Shown: positions 46,637 to 55,613 of the stretch, in pieces
Layout: each line of letters starts with the position of its first letter
Position numbering within the stretch: position 1 is the stretch's first letter
Assembly (NCBI RefSeq): GCF_900476375.1
Contig: NZ_UPPP01000061.1
Location: forward strand, 79,667 to 143,666
Direction of reading: 5' to 3'
Length of the DNA stretch: 64,000 bases
From: Allolucifera butyrica
GTDB taxonomy: Bacteria; Bacillota; Negativicutes; Sporomusales; UPPP01
The notes under the pieces: generated by a model
What the model saw: only the letters and a program-made list of their open reading frames with translations
Told to the model about the DNA's origin: nothing
Databases searched by the model: none
Position numbers and translations under genes: made by a program

Positions 46637-48223
46637 TTAAAAATCGGGCATACCCGCATCGTTACCGGCATTTTCCTTTGGCGCGGCACTTCCCTCTTCT
46701 TTTTTCTTAATAATTGTATCAATGCGCAGAATAGCCGTAGCCACCTCGCCGGCAGCCTTAATAGCATGAAGTTTTACCAGGGCCGGATCCACCACACCCC
46801 GGCTCAGCATATCCGTAACCTCACCGGAGTCACAATCGATTCCCAGCGAATCACTTCCCTGGGTTGTCTGCAGCGTGAGAACTTCCTCCACTTTCTCCAG
46901 CGGATTATAGCCGGCATTCTCCACAATCTGCGACAAGGGCTGTTTTAATGCATTGGCAACGCAGTCCACGCCGTATGCCGCCATTCCCTTGATTTCTTCC
47001 CTCGCATTGGCAACCTCACGGGCGATAGCAATCTCAATGGTACCACCGCCGGGTACATATCCCCCCTTGATGGCGGCCTGAACGCTGGATGCCGCATCTT
47101 TCGCGATCCGTTCCCGTTCACCGACTACTTCGGCCGTTGCCGCCCCGACGAGAATCGTTGCCATGGGCTTTCCTTTGCCGCCGAGTATTCTTACCTGTTC
47201 CAGCTTTTCGTCTTCATATACTTTTTCGGCTGAGCCAAGATACCGTTCAATGTCGGCAATATTTTTTTTCAAACCCGTACGCTTGATCATGCGGGCTCCG
47301 GTATGTTCGGCTACCCGGCGCAGCTCCTTCGACGCAACCCGTTGTACCACGAATACGCCGGCATCGGTAAGAATTTCCTCCGCCGTATCATGGACTCCCC
47401 GGTCAACTAACACAACCTTTACGCCCATAGCAACAATTTTATTGACATTTTCTTTGAATTCATCCTGCAATTCAATATATTTTTTGAAACCGGCTTCCGT
47501 GCTTAATGCCTCATCTTCCATTTCCTCCGGCTCCAACGCATCGTCAATCAGCAGTATTTTGGCTTGGGAAACGGTTTCCGGCATTTCTTTGTTCATTCGT
47601 TCCTTATCAACGATGACACCCAAAAAAACTTCGTTTTCGGCGCCTTCTTCGGCAGTAACCGTTTCCGACAATTTAAAATTATTTTCATTTAACTTCTCCA
47701 GCCCAATTAAACGGGCTGCCGCAATCACCAATTCCGCAATATCTTCATATTCACGGCCGGCAATCATCGCCACATTGCGTAGAATAGAATCATCTAAATC
47801 GGTCACATTACGGCTTCTGGCGCGAACCGCCGCCACAGCCCGGGCAATTCCGAAACGGACCCCTTCAATTACCCGCGCTACCGGTACGCCGCGCAAAACT
47901 TGATTTACTCCCTCGGCCACCAGACTGCCCGCCATAATCGTTGCCGTCGTTGTTCCGTCACCTACTTCCGCCTGCTGAGCTTTCGCAATATTAATGAGCA
48001 TTTTGGCGGCGGGATGATTCACATCCATTTTATCTAATATCGTGACGCCATCATTCGTAATAATTACTTCCCCAAAACGGTCAACCAGCATCGTATCCAA
48101 GCCTTTGGGACCGATCGTTCCCTCGACTGCGGCCGTAATAGCGCGCACGGCATTGGCATTCGTCAAAAGCGCCGCCAGACGCTCATCTACCTCGGCGCCG
48201 CTGCCGGCTTGTTTTAAATTCAT
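46637..48223 (-). CDS. Group III (thermosome-like) chaperonin
   Basis: This 528-residue protein is an archaeal/eukaryal-type Hsp60, not GroEL. Nucleotide-site blocks are GTIGPKGLDTMLVD, TNDGVTILDKMDVNHPAAKM, VGDGTTTATIMAGSLVAEGV and VPGGGTIEIAIAREV. It keeps the built-in apical extension region typical of thermosomes (roughly residues 225-260) and so should not need GroES. Such bacterial group III chaperonins were described in Carboxydothermus and other Firmicutes, encoded within dnaK operons. Here it lies between hrcA and grpE, 53 bases after hrcA, so CIRCE/HrcA should control it. AGGAGGG precedes the ATG. The tail ends in an unusual DAGMPDF. Confidence 0.93.
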   Translation of the reverse strand: MNLKQAGSGAEVDERLAALLTNANAVRAITAAVEGTIGPKGLDTMLVDRFGEVIITNDGVTILDKMDVNHPAAKMLINIAKAQQAEVGDGTTTATIMAGSLVAEGVNQVLRGVPVARVIEGVRFGIARAVAAVRARSRNVTDLDDSILRNVAMIAGREYEDIAELVIAAARLIGLEKLNENNFKLSETVTAEEGAENEVFLGVIVDKERMNKEMPETVSQAKILLIDDALEPEEMEDEALSTEAGFKKYIELQDEFKENVNKIVAMGVKVVLVDRGVHDTAEEILTDAGVFVVQRVASKELRRVAEHTGARMIKRTGLKKNIADIERYLGSAEKVYEDEKLEQVRILGGKGKPMATILVGAATAEVVGERERIAKDAASSVQAAIKGGYVPGGGTIEIAIAREVANAREEIKGMAAYGVDCVANALKQPLSQIVENAGYNPLEKVEEVLTLQTTQGSDSLGIDCDSGEVTDMLSRGVVDPALVKLHAIKAAGEVATAILRIDTIIKKKEEGSAAPKENAGNDAGMPDF

Positions 48224-48276
48224 ATTTGGCCCTCCTGTATCGATATGTAGCAGACGGCAAAAACCGTCTGCAAAAT

Positions 48277-49302
48277 TCACAGCTTGAATTTTTGCAAAAT
48301 TTCTTCTAACTGACTGTGCATAAATTCCAATACCGCCATAATTTTTCCATATTCCATCCGCGTCGGTCCCAAAATGGCAACCTTGCCGACAATTTTTCCG
48401 TCAACCCGGTACATAGCCTGAACCACGCTGCATTCCCGAATTCCACTGTACTTATTTTCCTGACCGATTGTTACGACCACACCTTCGGAATCCTGCATGT
48501 GGAGGATGTCACACATTAAACGTTCTTCTTCCAGTACGGTTAAAATTTCTTTAATCTTATCCACATCCTGAAATTCCGGCTGACTTAGAAGCTGGCTCGT
48601 ACCGCCCATGTAAAGTTTTTCATTTTTTTCGCCCAGTGTTTGTTTTAGTATTTCCATTGTTGCATCAAACATCATCCGGTCCGGAATAATATCGCGGCGA
48701 ATTTCCCGGAAAACGGAGGATTTTATTCTGTCGAAGGTTAAACCGGACAAATGATTGTTAATCCCATTGGCAATCTTTTGCAGATCTTTCAGGGAAGTTC
48801 CTGCGGGAATGTTAATGATCTTGTTTTCAACAAATCCTGTGTCCGTCACAACCACGATAATAGCGCGTGTTTCATCAAGAGGTAAGAATTGCATATATTT
48901 GAAAGTAGTACATTGTGAAACCTGAGGCGCCAGCACCAGGGAAATATTGCGCGTCATGCGGGATAACATTTTGGCCGTCTCCTGAAACACTTCCTCAATA
49001 TTACGCACCTTGGACTGATACCAGTTCTTTATCAGCGTCATATCGTTATCGGAGATTTGATAGGGCGCCATCAAGGCATCCACGTAAAAACGATACCCTC
49101 TGGCTGAAGGGATTCTACCGGCAGACGTATGAGGCTGTTCGAGATATCCCAATAGTTCCAGGTCTGCCATTTCATTGCGGATCGTGGCGGCCCCTACCCC
49201 TAAATCATATTTACGGGCAATTGTTCTGGAACCAACGGGCTCGGCGGTGGAAATATAATCATCAATGATAGCCTGAAGAATTCTCTTTTTCCTCTCATCC
49301 AA
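48277..49302 (-). CDS. hrcA: Heat-inducible transcription repressor HrcA
   Basis: HrcA binds CIRCE and represses heat-shock genes; it needs chaperonin help to fold. The product is about 341 residues: winged-helix N-terminus (RKKRILQAIIDDYISTAEPV, GVGAATIRNEMADLELLGYL, PHTSAGRIPSARGYRFYVD) and the sensing domains after it. A TTG start (MDERKKRILQAI) is eight bases after GGGAGG; a GTG three codons earlier lies within the ribosome site. CIRCE is directly upstream, so it is self-regulated. Confidence 0.96.
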   Translation of the reverse strand: MDERKKRILQAIIDDYISTAEPVGSRTIARKYDLGVGAATIRNEMADLELLGYLEQPHTSAGRIPSARGYRFYVDALMAPYQISDNDMTLIKNWYQSKVRNIEEVFQETAKMLSRMTRNISLVLAPQVSQCTTFKYMQFLPLDETRAIIVVVTDTGFVENKIINIPAGTSLKDLQKIANGINNHLSGLTFDRIKSSVFREIRRDIIPDRMMFDATMEILKQTLGEKNEKLYMGGTSQLLSQPEFQDVDKIKEILTVLEEERLMCDILHMQDSEGVVVTIGQENKYSGIRECSVVQAMYRVDGKIVGKVAILGPTRMEYGKIMAVLEFMHSQLEEILQKFKL

Positions 49303-49320
49303 TTCTGCCACCTCCCATTG

Positions 49321-49347
49321 TTAGCACTCTATTTGATAGAGTGCTAA
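49321..49347. promoter_or_regulatory. CIRCE element (HrcA operator)
   Basis: TTAGCACTC-N9-GAGTGCTAA is a perfect match to the consensus, located between the promoter and hrcA. Confidence 0.98.
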
Positions 49348-49358
49348 CATCTAATAAA

Positions 49359-49387
49359 AAAATACCACTCATTTACTTGCCTGTCAA
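49359..49387 (-). promoter_or_regulatory. SigA promoter of the hrcA-dnaK operon
   Basis: TTGACA (49382-49387), 17-base spacer, TATTTT (49359-49364), 12 bases upstream of CIRCE. Confidence 0.88.
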
Positions 49388-49445
49388 GAGATGAACGACA
49401 TTTCCCCGCTTTAGGAGACTACGCAGCCACATTAACGTAGCTGCG

Positions 49446-50579
49446 CTATGGCAAAAAAGAACGGAATACGGCGTTGCCATATTTTCGTCCCAGTAAAGTT
49501 AGCCGGATTCCGGCGCTTGTAACCGCAATCAGCCCCTTACGCGATAAATCCTCTACCACAGGACCGAAGCAATCTATAAACGCAATGTGAAATTGAGCAG
49601 CAAATTCATCAAAATAAAGTCCTCTTTGCGTGCGTAGCGCCAAAAAGGAAAATTCCGCCCACGCTGTTTTCTCAATTGCCGTTTCGGCAAACAGAACCGG
49701 CAATTGGTTGCGGGCTAGTTGGCGCATATAGACATCAAGTCCGGCAACATTCGCGCTTCTAACCCCCTTAAGAAAGGAATGCGCCGCTACCCCCAGCCCT
49801 AAATACGGTTTGTATTGCCAATATTTCAAGTTATGGCGGCATTCATAACCAGGCAGCGCAAAATTGGAAATTTCATACCAGTCATACCCTAACTGCGGCA
49901 AAAGGCCCGTAACTTTTTCATACATGGCGTCATCCGTATCTTCGTCGGGCAATGTCAGACGGCCGGCCTGAAGCGCGTCAGACATTGCCGTTTTCTCTTC
50001 CACTTTCAGTCCGTAGACTGAAACATGGGGAACGCCCATATTGGCTGCCCGCCGCATACTGCTTTCCAGGTCGGCAACGGTTTGCTCCGGCAGACCATAC
50101 ATTAAATCAATACTGATATTAGTAAAACCGGCTTTACGGGCTTCAAGAACAGCCTGCTCACCTTCCCGGGCGGAATGAATCCGTCCGACTAATTGTAACA
50201 ACCGGTCATTAAACGTTTGCACGCCGAAACTGATGCGGTTAATGCCAAGCCGGCGAAGCAGGGCCAGCTTTTCTTTATTAACCGTTCCGGGATTGGCTTC
50301 GATACTGATCTCAGCCGCTTCATCCAGCCGAAAATTCTTTCTCACACAAGCTACGGTTTGCTCCAGTAACCGGCCGGGAAGAATCGTCGGCGTCCCGCCG
50401 CCAATGTATAAAGAATCCACCGCCGCATTTGCCAAAGGACCGCCTTGCATAGCGCATTCCCGGCACAAGGCGGCTACATAATCGGCATATACGGATTCGT
50501 CACATACGTAGGATGTAAAATCACAATACAGGCATTTTTGCGCACAAAAAGGAATATGGATATAGAGTCCGATTTTCAT
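49446..50579 (-). CDS. hemW: Radical SAM heme chaperone HemW
   Basis: The 377-residue protein carries GLYIHIPFCAQKCLYCDF with the CxxxCxxC iron-sulfur motif, SLYIGGGTPTIL, RISFGVQTFNDRLLQLVGR and SIDLMYGLPEQT. It lacks the extra N-terminal region of true HemN, and HemW proteins are heme chaperones or transferases rather than coproporphyrinogen oxidases. It lies ten bases after lepA, as in Bacillus. An imperfect GC hairpin without T-run (about 49421-49445) follows the stop. Confidence 0.94.
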   Translation of the reverse strand: MKIGLYIHIPFCAQKCLYCDFTSYVCDESVYADYVAALCRECAMQGGPLANAAVDSLYIGGGTPTILPGRLLEQTVACVRKNFRLDEAAEISIEANPGTVNKEKLALLRRLGINRISFGVQTFNDRLLQLVGRIHSAREGEQAVLEARKAGFTNISIDLMYGLPEQTVADLESSMRRAANMGVPHVSVYGLKVEEKTAMSDALQAGRLTLPDEDTDDAMYEKVTGLLPQLGYDWYEISNFALPGYECRHNLKYWQYKPYLGLGVAAHSFLKGVRSANVAGLDVYMRQLARNQLPVLFAETAIEKTAWAEFSFLALRTQRGLYFDEFAAQFHIAFIDCFGPVVEDLSRKGLIAVTSAGIRLTLLGRKYGNAVFRSFLP

Positions 50580-50589
50580 AGTCAGAACC

Positions 50590-52386
50590 CTAATCCATTT
50601 TTAAAATAGCCATGAACGCTTCCTGCGGAACTTCCACACTGCCTACCTGTTTCATGCGGCGTTTGCCTTCCTTCTGTTTCTCCAGCAATTTACGCTTGCG
50701 CGTGATGTCGCCGCCATAACATTTAGCCAGTACGTCCTTGCGCATTGCCCGTACGGTCTCCCGGGCGATTACCTTATTGCCGATAGCCGCCTGAATGGGT
50801 ATTTCAAACATTTGCCGTGGTATAATTTCTTTCAGTTTTTCCGCCAAGAGCCGGCCGCGGTAGGATGCTTTCTCTCTATGAACGATAACCGACAGCGCAT
50901 CCACCGGATCGCCGTTTAACAGAATATCCAGTTTTACCAGTTCGGACGCCTGATAACCGATTAATGCATAATCCAGGGACGCATATCCCCGGGTAGATGA
51001 TTTTAACCGGTCAAAATAATCATAAATAATTTCACTTAGCGGCAAGTGATAAGTCATCATGACCCGGGTGACGTCAAGATACTTCATATCTTTAAACTCA
51101 CCCCGCTTTTCCTGGGACAGTTCCATAACGGCACCTACATAATCATTGGGCACAATAACAGTCGCCTTGACGTAAGGCTCTTCAATATGGTCAATTTCCT
51201 GCGATGCCGGCAATTTGGACGGATTATCAATGGACAAAACTTCACTGTCTGTTTTGAAGACTTTATAAATTACATTGGGTGCTGTTGTAATTAAGGTAAG
51301 ATTATATTCCCGTTCCAACCGTTCCTGGATTACATCCATGTGTAAAAGGCCCAAAAATCCGCAGCGGAAGCCAAATCCTAAGGCAATAGATGTCTCCGGT
51401 TCATAAGTCAGCGACGCATCATTTAACTGCAGCTTATCCAGCGCATCCCGCAAGGCATCATAATCGGCACTGTCAACGGGATACAGACCACAATACACCA
51501 TGGAGGTAATCTTGCGGTAACCGGGCAACGGTTCTGTGGCGGGCCGGTCCGCTTCGGTAATGGTATCCCCCACCCGGGTATCCTTAACATTTTTTATGCT
51601 CGCCGCAACAAAACCCACCTGACCGGGTTCCAGTTCCTTCACATTTGCCAGATAAGGCCGGAAAACACCCACCTCTGTTACCTCAAAATTCTTATCCGTA
51701 GCCATCATTTTGATGCTCATCCCGGGTGTGATTTTTCCGTCCATTACTCTGACGTAGGCAATGACTCCCTTATAGGGATCAAAATGAGAATCAAAAATCA
51801 AAGCCCGCAACGGTTTTGCCGCATCGGAGGACGGTGGCGGTATTTTGCTAACAATGGCTTCCAGGACGTCTTCAATACCAAAGCCGGTCTTGGCACTCAC
51901 CAAAATGGCATCGGCGGCATCCAGTCCGATTACTTCTTCAATCTCTTGTTTTACCTTTTCCGGATCGGCACTTGGCAAATCAATCTTATTAATAATCGGC
52001 ACAATTTCCAGATTATGTTCCAAGGCCAGATAGACATTGGCCAGCGTTTGCGCCTCAATCCCCTGGGCTGCATCAACAACCAGCAGGGCTCCTTCACAAG
52101 CCGCAAGACTGCGGGAAACTTCATAGGTGAAATCAACGTGCCCGGGAGTGTCAATTAAATTGAGCATATAGGTATTGCCGTCTTTTGCCTTATATTCGAG
52201 GCGCACGGCCTGAGCCTTGATAGTAATTCCCCGTTCCCGTTCCAGGTCCATTTGATCCAGGACTTGCTCTTCCATCTCACGGGCAGAGAGGGCACCGGTA
52301 TATTCGAGTAATCGGTCGGCAAGCGTTGATTTACCATGGTCGATGTGCGCAATGATCGAAAAGTTGCGAATCTGGGATATATTCAT
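50590..52386 (-). CDS. lepA: Elongation factor 4 (LepA)
   Basis: LepA is a ribosomal GTPase of 598 residues. G1 is [17 protein letters not shown], then [27 protein letters not shown] and [10 protein letters not shown]. The family-specific C-terminus is [20 protein letters not shown] with [18 protein letters not shown]. An extended -10 promoter lies about 42 bases upstream. It is followed by hemW. Confidence 0.98.
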   Translation of the reverse strand: MNISQIRNFSIIAHIDHGKSTLADRLLEYTGALSAREMEEQVLDQMDLERERGITIKAQAVRLEYKAKDGNTYMLNLIDTPGHVDFTYEVSRSLAACEGALLVVDAAQGIEAQTLANVYLALEHNLEIVPIINKIDLPSADPEKVKQEIEEVIGLDAADAILVSAKTGFGIEDVLEAIVSKIPPPSSDAAKPLRALIFDSHFDPYKGVIAYVRVMDGKITPGMSIKMMATDKNFEVTEVGVFRPYLANVKELEPGQVGFVAASIKNVKDTRVGDTITEADRPATEPLPGYRKITSMVYCGLYPVDSADYDALRDALDKLQLNDASLTYEPETSIALGFGFRCGFLGLLHMDVIQERLEREYNLTLITTAPNVIYKVFKTDSEVLSIDNPSKLPASQEIDHIEEPYVKATVIVPNDYVGAVMELSQEKRGEFKDMKYLDVTRVMMTYHLPLSEIIYDYFDRLKSSTRGYASLDYALIGYQASELVKLDILLNGDPVDALSVIVHREKASYRGRLLAEKLKEIIPRQMFEIPIQAAIGNKVIARETVRAMRKDVLAKCYGGDITRKRKLLEKQKEGKRRMKQVGSVEVPQEAFMAILKMD

Positions 52387-52427
52387 AACGGGCTCCCCTC
52401 TGAAAATCAGTCTAAATCATATTACCA

Positions 52428-52457
52428 ATTATATCATTTGCCGCCCCGTCACCGCAA
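52428..52457 (-). promoter_or_regulatory. Extended -10 promoter of lepA
   Basis: TGATATAAT (52428-52436 on the minus strand) fits TGnTATAAT; TTGCGG (52452-52457) lies 18 bases upstream. Confidence 0.55.
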
Positions 52458-52494
52458 GCATTAAGGAATCTGCGTGTTTCGCGGCTTACTCCGG

Positions 52495-52962
52495 TTATGA
52501 CGGGGTGATAACCAAATGGACCAGCATATGATAAAACAATATACCCGTAGTGTAGAGCGACTGGAAACAGGCCATAAAATATTTGCCCGTCTTAAGGGCT
52601 TCCGTCTCGAACTGCTGAAACCATACGTTACCTGCCGCCGTTATAAATTTTAAATCAAAATATAGCACAAGGGGGATGGTTATTTTATCATTCCCGGCTT
52701 CCAGACACATGGCCTGACGGCTGCCGGTTATCCTGCCAAATCCATAGAGAGCTCTTAATTTCTTATGAAAACCAAGAAAATAAACCGTATAGGTTCCTTG
52801 CTCATTCCGCGCTAGATTAAAAGACTGTACTACCTGCTCTCTTTGCGTTAAGCCGTTCAATTGTTTTTCCGCAACAACTACGCCCAATAAGATAATGGTG
52901 ATTAAGACGATAACTCCCCGCCAAATAAATTGACTCTCTGAATAATCCGAGTGAAGAAACAT
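52495..52962 (-). CDS. Single-span membrane protein at the yqxA position
   Basis: I do not recognize this 155-residue protein. It has one N-terminal membrane helix (GVIVLITIILLGVVVA), then an outside part with TYTVYFLGFHKKLRALYGFG and a hydrophobic C-terminus (LYTTGILFYHMLVHLVI). AGGAG precedes the ATG. It lies between spoIIP and lepA, where Bacillus has yqxA, a small single-span protein, but no sequence match is evident. Sporulation linkage is possible by position only. Confidence 0.7.
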   Translation of the reverse strand: MFLHSDYSESQFIWRGVIVLITIILLGVVVAEKQLNGLTQREQVVQSFNLARNEQGTYTVYFLGFHKKLRALYGFGRITGSRQAMCLEAGNDKITIPLVLYFDLKFITAAGNVWFQQFETEALKTGKYFMACFQSLYTTGILFYHMLVHLVITPS

Positions 52963-53061
52963 AGAACCGCTCCTCTTATATACTTTGAATAAAAAATGGT
53001 TCACCAACGCGTTAATTATAAAAAGAAAAGAGACCTTACGAGACAAGCCTCTTTCCCGGAT

Positions 53062-54123
53062 TCACTTATTTTCAGTAATAATCTCTTTTAATACCACTGC
53101 CAGCATTTTCATGCTTTGACAAGCTTCTTCCGTAGACGTCTCCTGGCTGCCCACTTCCAGTAACAGGGCCCGTGGATGCAGATGCTGATTATAGCGCCAA
53201 TCCACCATTTGAATTCCCCGTGATAAACCGGGGAATTTTTCATTCAGTTTTGCATCAATCAATTTAGCAAAAGCATAGTTTTGTTTCCAATGCGGCTGGA
53301 CCAGTTCCTGATGACCCGTCGCAACGACGATTGTAATCCGGGCAACGGTTATTCCGTTGACAACGGCAATTACATTTTTTCGTTGGTCCGCATCGCGGTG
53401 AATATCAAAAATCATCTGCAGCGACGGATAGTCCGCCAGCATTTTTTTAGCCGTAATTTCCGATTTATCATACGCTTTCATAAAACTGGGATAATCGTTT
53501 ATGGCAGTGCTTTGCACTGCCTTTATGCCGTTTTCTTCCAGTGCTTTAACCAGTTCCGCTCCTACATTCACAATGTCGCCCCGTTGTCCACCCGGCGCAT
53601 GATCCACACCGGAACTGGGAATATACGACTCGGAAGTATGGGTATGATAGATTCCCACTAACGGTTTTCCGTCAGCAAGAAACTTTTGGGTTTGCGGTTC
53701 GAATTGAGGAAAATTAGGAATGTTATTCACATTTACCGTGGGCTTGCCGGATTTAAAGGCAGCAGTCAGTGGTAATTCACTATATAAAAACGAATGAATG
53801 TCCTGGATGTCGATCCCGGTAAAAAAAAGTACCGCTCCCCGCAATAAATACTGAGTGGTACTAGTGCCGGACACTTTGACGGATGTTTCCTTTTCTTTAA
53901 CTGCCGTTAAACCCGGTATCCCGTAAAACAATATATCCCGCCAGTGCGGCCACAGTTGGCTCCAATACGCTCCCGGCGCTTCTTGGTTTGTTTTCTCAAA
54001 TGTGACTGCATATACCGACCGCTGAACATGAGCCCCTATCATAATCAATAATACACAAACCAGGGAAAAAACCAGCATCGATGTTTTTCGTCTAGCATAA
54101 TAAGATCGTCTTTTTCTTCTCAC
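53062..54123 (-). CDS. spoIIP: Stage II sporulation protein P
   Basis: SpoIIP is the amidase/endopeptidase that cuts septal peptidoglycan during engulfment. The 353-residue product has one N-terminal membrane anchor (MLVFSLVCVLLIMIGAHV). The metal-site motifs are VGIYHTHTSESYIPSSG, MIFDIHRDAD and LLLEVGSQETSTEEA. A GTG start (MRRKRRSYYARRK) is seven bases after GGGAGG; an upstream extension lacks a ribosome site. It follows gpr, as in Bacillus. Confidence 0.95.
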   Translation of the reverse strand: MRRKRRSYYARRKTSMLVFSLVCVLLIMIGAHVQRSVYAVTFEKTNQEAPGAYWSQLWPHWRDILFYGIPGLTAVKEKETSVKVSGTSTTQYLLRGAVLFFTGIDIQDIHSFLYSELPLTAAFKSGKPTVNVNNIPNFPQFEPQTQKFLADGKPLVGIYHTHTSESYIPSSGVDHAPGGQRGDIVNVGAELVKALEENGIKAVQSTAINDYPSFMKAYDKSEITAKKMLADYPSLQMIFDIHRDADQRKNVIAVVNGITVARITIVVATGHQELVQPHWKQNYAFAKLIDAKLNEKFPGLSRGIQMVDWRYNQHLHPRALLLEVGSQETSTEEACQSMKMLAVVLKEIITENK

Positions 54124-54190
54124 GTTGCTGCCTCCCGCGTTCTGTTTACATACGATGTATATGCTTGGCAACAAAGTGATATGACTATGT

Positions 54191-55162
54191 CTAGTGCAGG
54201 TATTGATGAATATTCATATAATCAATGTGAGGATGTAAAGCTTGATTAATTCCTCCCGCTACCACTCCGGCAATATCTTCGATTAAACGGTCAACTTCTT
54301 TCGGCGTTACCATTAAGTCTCCCAGTGCTTCCGGCAAGACCTGGCGGACAATGGTGCCTTTTTCCTCATCCGATAAATTTTCCATGCTCTTGAGATAGCG
54401 GGCAAAGGCAGCCCGTTCCTGTAATATGGTAAGTGTATCCATAGCAATGGTCGATGCATGGACTACCGTGGGAACTCCAATGGCAATAACCGGAACGCCT
54501 AATGATTCCCGCGTTAATCCAAACCGTTTGTTTCCCACGCCGGAACCCGGATGAATTCCCGTATTGGCTAATTGCACTGTGGTAATTACACGGTGACTGG
54601 ATGCCGCCGCCAGGGCATCAATCGCAATTACGACGGTAGGTTTTATTACCCCGACAATACCATGGATGATTTCCGCTGTCTCCATACCGGTAATTCCCAA
54701 TACCCCCGGTGCAATGGCACATACAGAACGCACACCGCCTTTTAGTTCCGGCGAAAGCATTTCTTGCAGATGGCGGGTTACGACAATTTTATCGACTGTT
54801 CTCGGACCTAATGCATCGGGTGTTACATTCCAATTTCCCAAGCCAACAACTAAAATAGTGGCATTCGGGGCAATTTGCACCATCGAAGAAAGTTCCTGCG
54901 CCACATGGTTCATAACTTTTTTTTGCAAGGGCGTATTTTTATAGCGCAAACCCTGTGCTTCAATTGTGATATATTTCCCCTGAACTTTTCCCAGCATCTT
55001 TTCTGCTTCCGGGGTAGTAACATCAACGCGGTTAATGACAATATCCTCATCTTCCGCTGTTTCCATAATTACGCCGGGAATATCCTCGCGCACATGTCGC
55101 GTCAGCATTTCTTTTGCTTCAACAGCCAGGTCGGTACGAAGATTGCCGGTAAACTGCTCCAT
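54191..55162 (-). CDS. gpr: Spore germination protease
   Basis: Gpr degrades SASPs at germination; it is made as a zymogen in the forespore. The 323-residue product has a propeptide containing RTDLAVEAKEM, GNWNVTPDALGPRTVDKIVV, APGVLGITGMETAEI, VIAIDALAAASSHRVITTVQ and HPGSGVGNKR. GAGGAG is eight bases before the ATG. A sigmaG/F-like promoter is upstream. Confidence 0.96.
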   Translation of the reverse strand: MEQFTGNLRTDLAVEAKEMLTRHVREDIPGVIMETAEDEDIVINRVDVTTPEAEKMLGKVQGKYITIEAQGLRYKNTPLQKKVMNHVAQELSSMVQIAPNATILVVGLGNWNVTPDALGPRTVDKIVVTRHLQEMLSPELKGGVRSVCAIAPGVLGITGMETAEIIHGIVGVIKPTVVIAIDALAAASSHRVITTVQLANTGIHPGSGVGNKRFGLTRESLGVPVIAIGVPTVVHASTIAMDTLTILQERAAFARYLKSMENLSDEEKGTIVRQVLPEALGDLMVTPKEVDRLIEDIAGVVAGGINQALHPHIDYMNIHQYLH

Positions 55163-55199
55163 TGATTTCACTCCTCAAATTTGTTGACTATCTTTGCTA

Positions 55200-55229
55200 T
55201 ATTTTGCCCGTAGGGGAAAAGCAATATAC
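55200..55229 (-). promoter_or_regulatory. Possible forespore (sigmaF/G-type) promoter of gpr
   Basis: GTATA (55225-55229) and CAAAATA (55200-55206) are separated by 18 bases, close to the GNATA / CATNNTA forespore pattern with one mismatch. Confidence 0.4.
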
Positions 55230-55246
55230 GGTAACATATTTGCTGC

Positions 55247-55275
55247 TTGCTTTTTCCCTGCTTACATGCTAGAAT
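55247..55275 (+). promoter_or_regulatory. SigA promoter of rpsT
   Basis: TTGCTT (55247-55252), 17-base spacer, TAGAAT (55270-55275) preceded by TGC, an extended -10. Confidence 0.75.
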
Positions 55276-55309
55276 ATTTTAGGTAATATGGTCAAAGGAG
55301 GTGAATCAC

Positions 55310-55576
55310 TTGCCAAATATTAAATCTTCAGTGCGCAGTGTAAAAACTGATGCTGAGCGGCGTGCGCGCAATTTTCCCGTTAGATCGGCAATCAAAACCG
55401 CTACGCGGAAAGTTGTTGAGTCCGTTGAAACTGGAAATGCAGATGAAGCCAAAAACCTTCTGACCAAAACTATCAGCGTTATTGACAAAGCCGTCGCTAA
55501 GGGCGTTATTCATAAAAATGCCGCGGCTCGTAAAAAATCCCGTCTGGCCCGCAAAATTAACAGTTTAGCAAAATAA
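55310..55576 (+). CDS. rpsT: 30S ribosomal protein S20
   Basis: The 88-residue primary rRNA-binding protein has PNIKSSVRSVKTDAERRARN at its start and the basic end KNAAARKKSRLARKINSLAK. A TTG start is eight bases after AAGGAGG. It is a lone plus-strand gene with its own promoter and terminator, between gpr and holA as in Bacillus. Confidence 0.97.
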   Translation: MPNIKSSVRSVKTDAERRARNFPVRSAIKTATRKVVESVETGNADEAKNLLTKTISVIDKAVAKGVIHKNAAARKKSRLARKINSLAK

Positions 55577-55613
55577 AAAAAACCTGTCCCGTTTGTGGAC
55601 AGGTTTTTTTTTT
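55575..55613. terminator. Bidirectional terminator between rpsT and holA
   Basis: AAACCTGTCC and GGACAGGTTT pair around a short loop, with A-run before and T-run after, so it serves convergent rpsT and holA. Confidence 0.9.

Noticed and set aside
47163..47903. 246-codon plus-strand frame opposite the chaperonin gene
   Set aside because: Low-complexity Ser/Thr-rich product typical of antisense shadows of a GC-biased gene.
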